DNA from: FEN-1297 sp046706945
GTDB lineage: Bacteria > Bacteroidota > Ignavibacteria > Ignavibacteriales > Ignavibacteriaceae
Reading direction: 5' to 3'
NCBI GenBank assembly: GCA_046706945.1
Contig: JBJKOY010000078.1
Coordinates: 1 to 15,492, forward strand
DNA: 15,492 nucleotides
Part shown: piece by piece, positions 14,671 to 15,492 of the stretch
Layout of the letters: each line of letters starts with the position of its first letter
How positions within the stretch are numbered: the first letter of the stretch is position 1
Position numbers and translations under genes: made by a program
Notes under the pieces: model-generated
What the model was told of the DNA's origin: nothing
What the model saw: the letters and a program-made list of their open reading frames with translations, nothing else
Databases searched by the model: none

Positions 14671-15492
14671 ACCCGTTGTTCGAAATTAAGCCAAAGCATG
14701 TTTAATATGATTTAATGGTTTGAAGTTAAAAAATTTATTTATGTATTGAAGAATAGTAAGAGCCGAGATCTTAGAAATAATTCTAACTCTAAAACCATCA
14801 AAAGACTTAGCATAATTTCTTCGGATCAAAAATTGGTCACAGAGCTGAGAGAAAAGAGTCTCAATTCTTTTTCTAGATTTTTTCAATATATAAGGCTGTC
14901 TTTTATATCTATCTTGATTACATCGTAAAGGCGTTTGCAAGGTAATGTTTTCGGAATGGAATAGATCAGTTTGAATTTCTTCAGAAACATAACCTTTATC
15001 ACCAAGTAAAAAAGCATTGCTGATTTTCTGTTTAATATCCGGCAAATAATTTACATCATGTACGGAACCCTTGGTTAAATCATAAGAAGTAAAGACACCG
15101 TTTATAGTACAAAGCCCGTGAAGTTTATAACCATAAAAATAAGTTCTTTGAGAAGCACAGTAACCTTTATCCGGTAGAGTTTCATAGTTCTCTCGACAGA
15201 TTTTAGCCCTTGTAGCTCTAGATAGTTTACAAACTTCCAACGGCATAGAATCTATAATATAAATATTTTCTGCAGAAATTATTTTATCTGAAAGAATTTT
15301 TCTTAAAGCTTCTATTTGCATAAAGAGTCTACGACGTCTAATGTTATATTTACTTCTAGTTATTAAATTAGGAAATTGTTTTTTATACTCTGTATTTAAT
15401 TTCATAAATAGATTATTCTCACTATCGATAGATAATGCTTCGCTGGTAAGAGAAAGTGATATTACTTCAACATCAGAAAATTTAGGATGTCT
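14671..15492 (-). mobile_element. IS982-family insertion sequence (one end inside, other end beyond window)
   Basis: The segment contains a DDE transposase and is visibly more AT-rich than the genes to its left. The likely outer end is at 14671, where the sequence begins ACCCGTTGTTCGAAATTAAG; IS982 ends, as far as I recall, begin with AC and resemble this. The opposite terminal repeat and the target duplication lie outside the window, so the exact boundary is not proven. The element points into the M1 aminopeptidase gene. Confidence 0.75.
14686..15492 (-). CDS. IS982-family DDE transposase (N-terminus outside window)
   Basis: The enzyme cuts and rejoins the ends of its insertion sequence. 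The reading frame stays open through base 15492: upstream of the ATG at 15405 it continues for 29 more codons and reads SDVEVISLSL and IDSENNLF, which fit the N-terminal part of IS982 transposases, so 15405 is not the real start. Numbered from that internal Met, the catalytic triad is Asp52 in YIIDSMPLEVCK, Asp136 in LLGDKGYVSEE and Glu182 in RKRIETLFSQL. The segment YFYGYKLHGLCTINGVF (89-105) is characteristic of the family. No frameshift or early stop is seen in the visible 268 codons, so the copy may be intact. Composition is distinctly AT-rich compared with neighbouring genes, as expected for acquired DNA. Confidence 0.92.
   Translation of the reverse strand, partial: RHPKFSDVEVISLSLTSEALSIDSENNLFMKLNTEYKKQFPNLITRSKYNIRRRRLFMQIEALRKILSDKIISAENIYIIDSMPLEVCKLSRATRAKICRENYETLPDKGYCASQRTYFYGYKLHGLCTINGVFTSYDLTKGSVHDVNYLPDIKQKISNAFLLGDKGYVSEEIQTDLFHSENITLQTPLRCNQDRYKRQPYILKKSRKRIETLFSQLCDQFLIRRNYAKSFDGFRVRIISKISALTILQYINKFFNFKPLNHIKHALA

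Overview
The window looks like chromosomal DNA from a bacterium of the Bacteroidota/Chlorobiota/Ignavibacteriota group; Ignavibacteriales is my best guess, and it is an inference. The reasons are a short group-1 sigma factor (284 aa) without region 1.1, as in Bacteroidetes and Chlorobi; AT-rich spacers; a mix of clear Shine-Dalgarno sites (rpoD, nrdJ, the ABC ATPase) and genes with almost none; exported proteins ending their signal peptides in A-Q or C-Q; and a B12-dependent ribonucleotide reductase. No rRNA, tRNA, CRISPR array or phage gene was seen.

Left part (1-4828, all + strand): the 3' part of a GAF plus degenerate GGDEF protein; a REP-like palindromic repeat; phosphopentomutase (deoB) with a probable terminator; then the primary sigma factor gene followed 4 bp later by an NlpC/P60 lipoprotein hydrolase; then an exported rhodanese-like protein with a Cys-rich active loop. 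A strong bidirectional terminator (about 4833-4865) separates this block from the convergent nrdJ.

Centre (4878-11483): nrdJ (- strand, 1195 aa) is complete, with its active-site cysteines and C-terminal cysteine cluster. A 519-bp very AT-rich spacer with one GC-rich hairpin separates it from a divergent three-gene group on the + strand: ABC-2 type ATPase, permease and a LolA-like periplasmic protein. The first two overlap and are surely one operon; the LolA-like gene follows closely.

Right part (11489-15492, all - strand): in transcription order, an IS982-family transposase cut by the window edge, an exported M1 aminopeptidase, a TauE/SafE-type permease, and a membrane-anchored TlpA/ResA-like thioredoxin. 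The insertion sequence appears to end about 13 bp upstream of the aminopeptidase start codon, so it has probably replaced or separated that gene's native promoter.

Most of the window is ordinary housekeeping and envelope biology. I did not find a convincing new multi-gene system. The items most worth a second look are the palindromic repeat at 1043-1145, the cysteine-rich rhodanese loop, the ABC-2/LolA-like gene set, the hairpin in the nrdJ spacer and the IS insertion next to the aminopeptidase.
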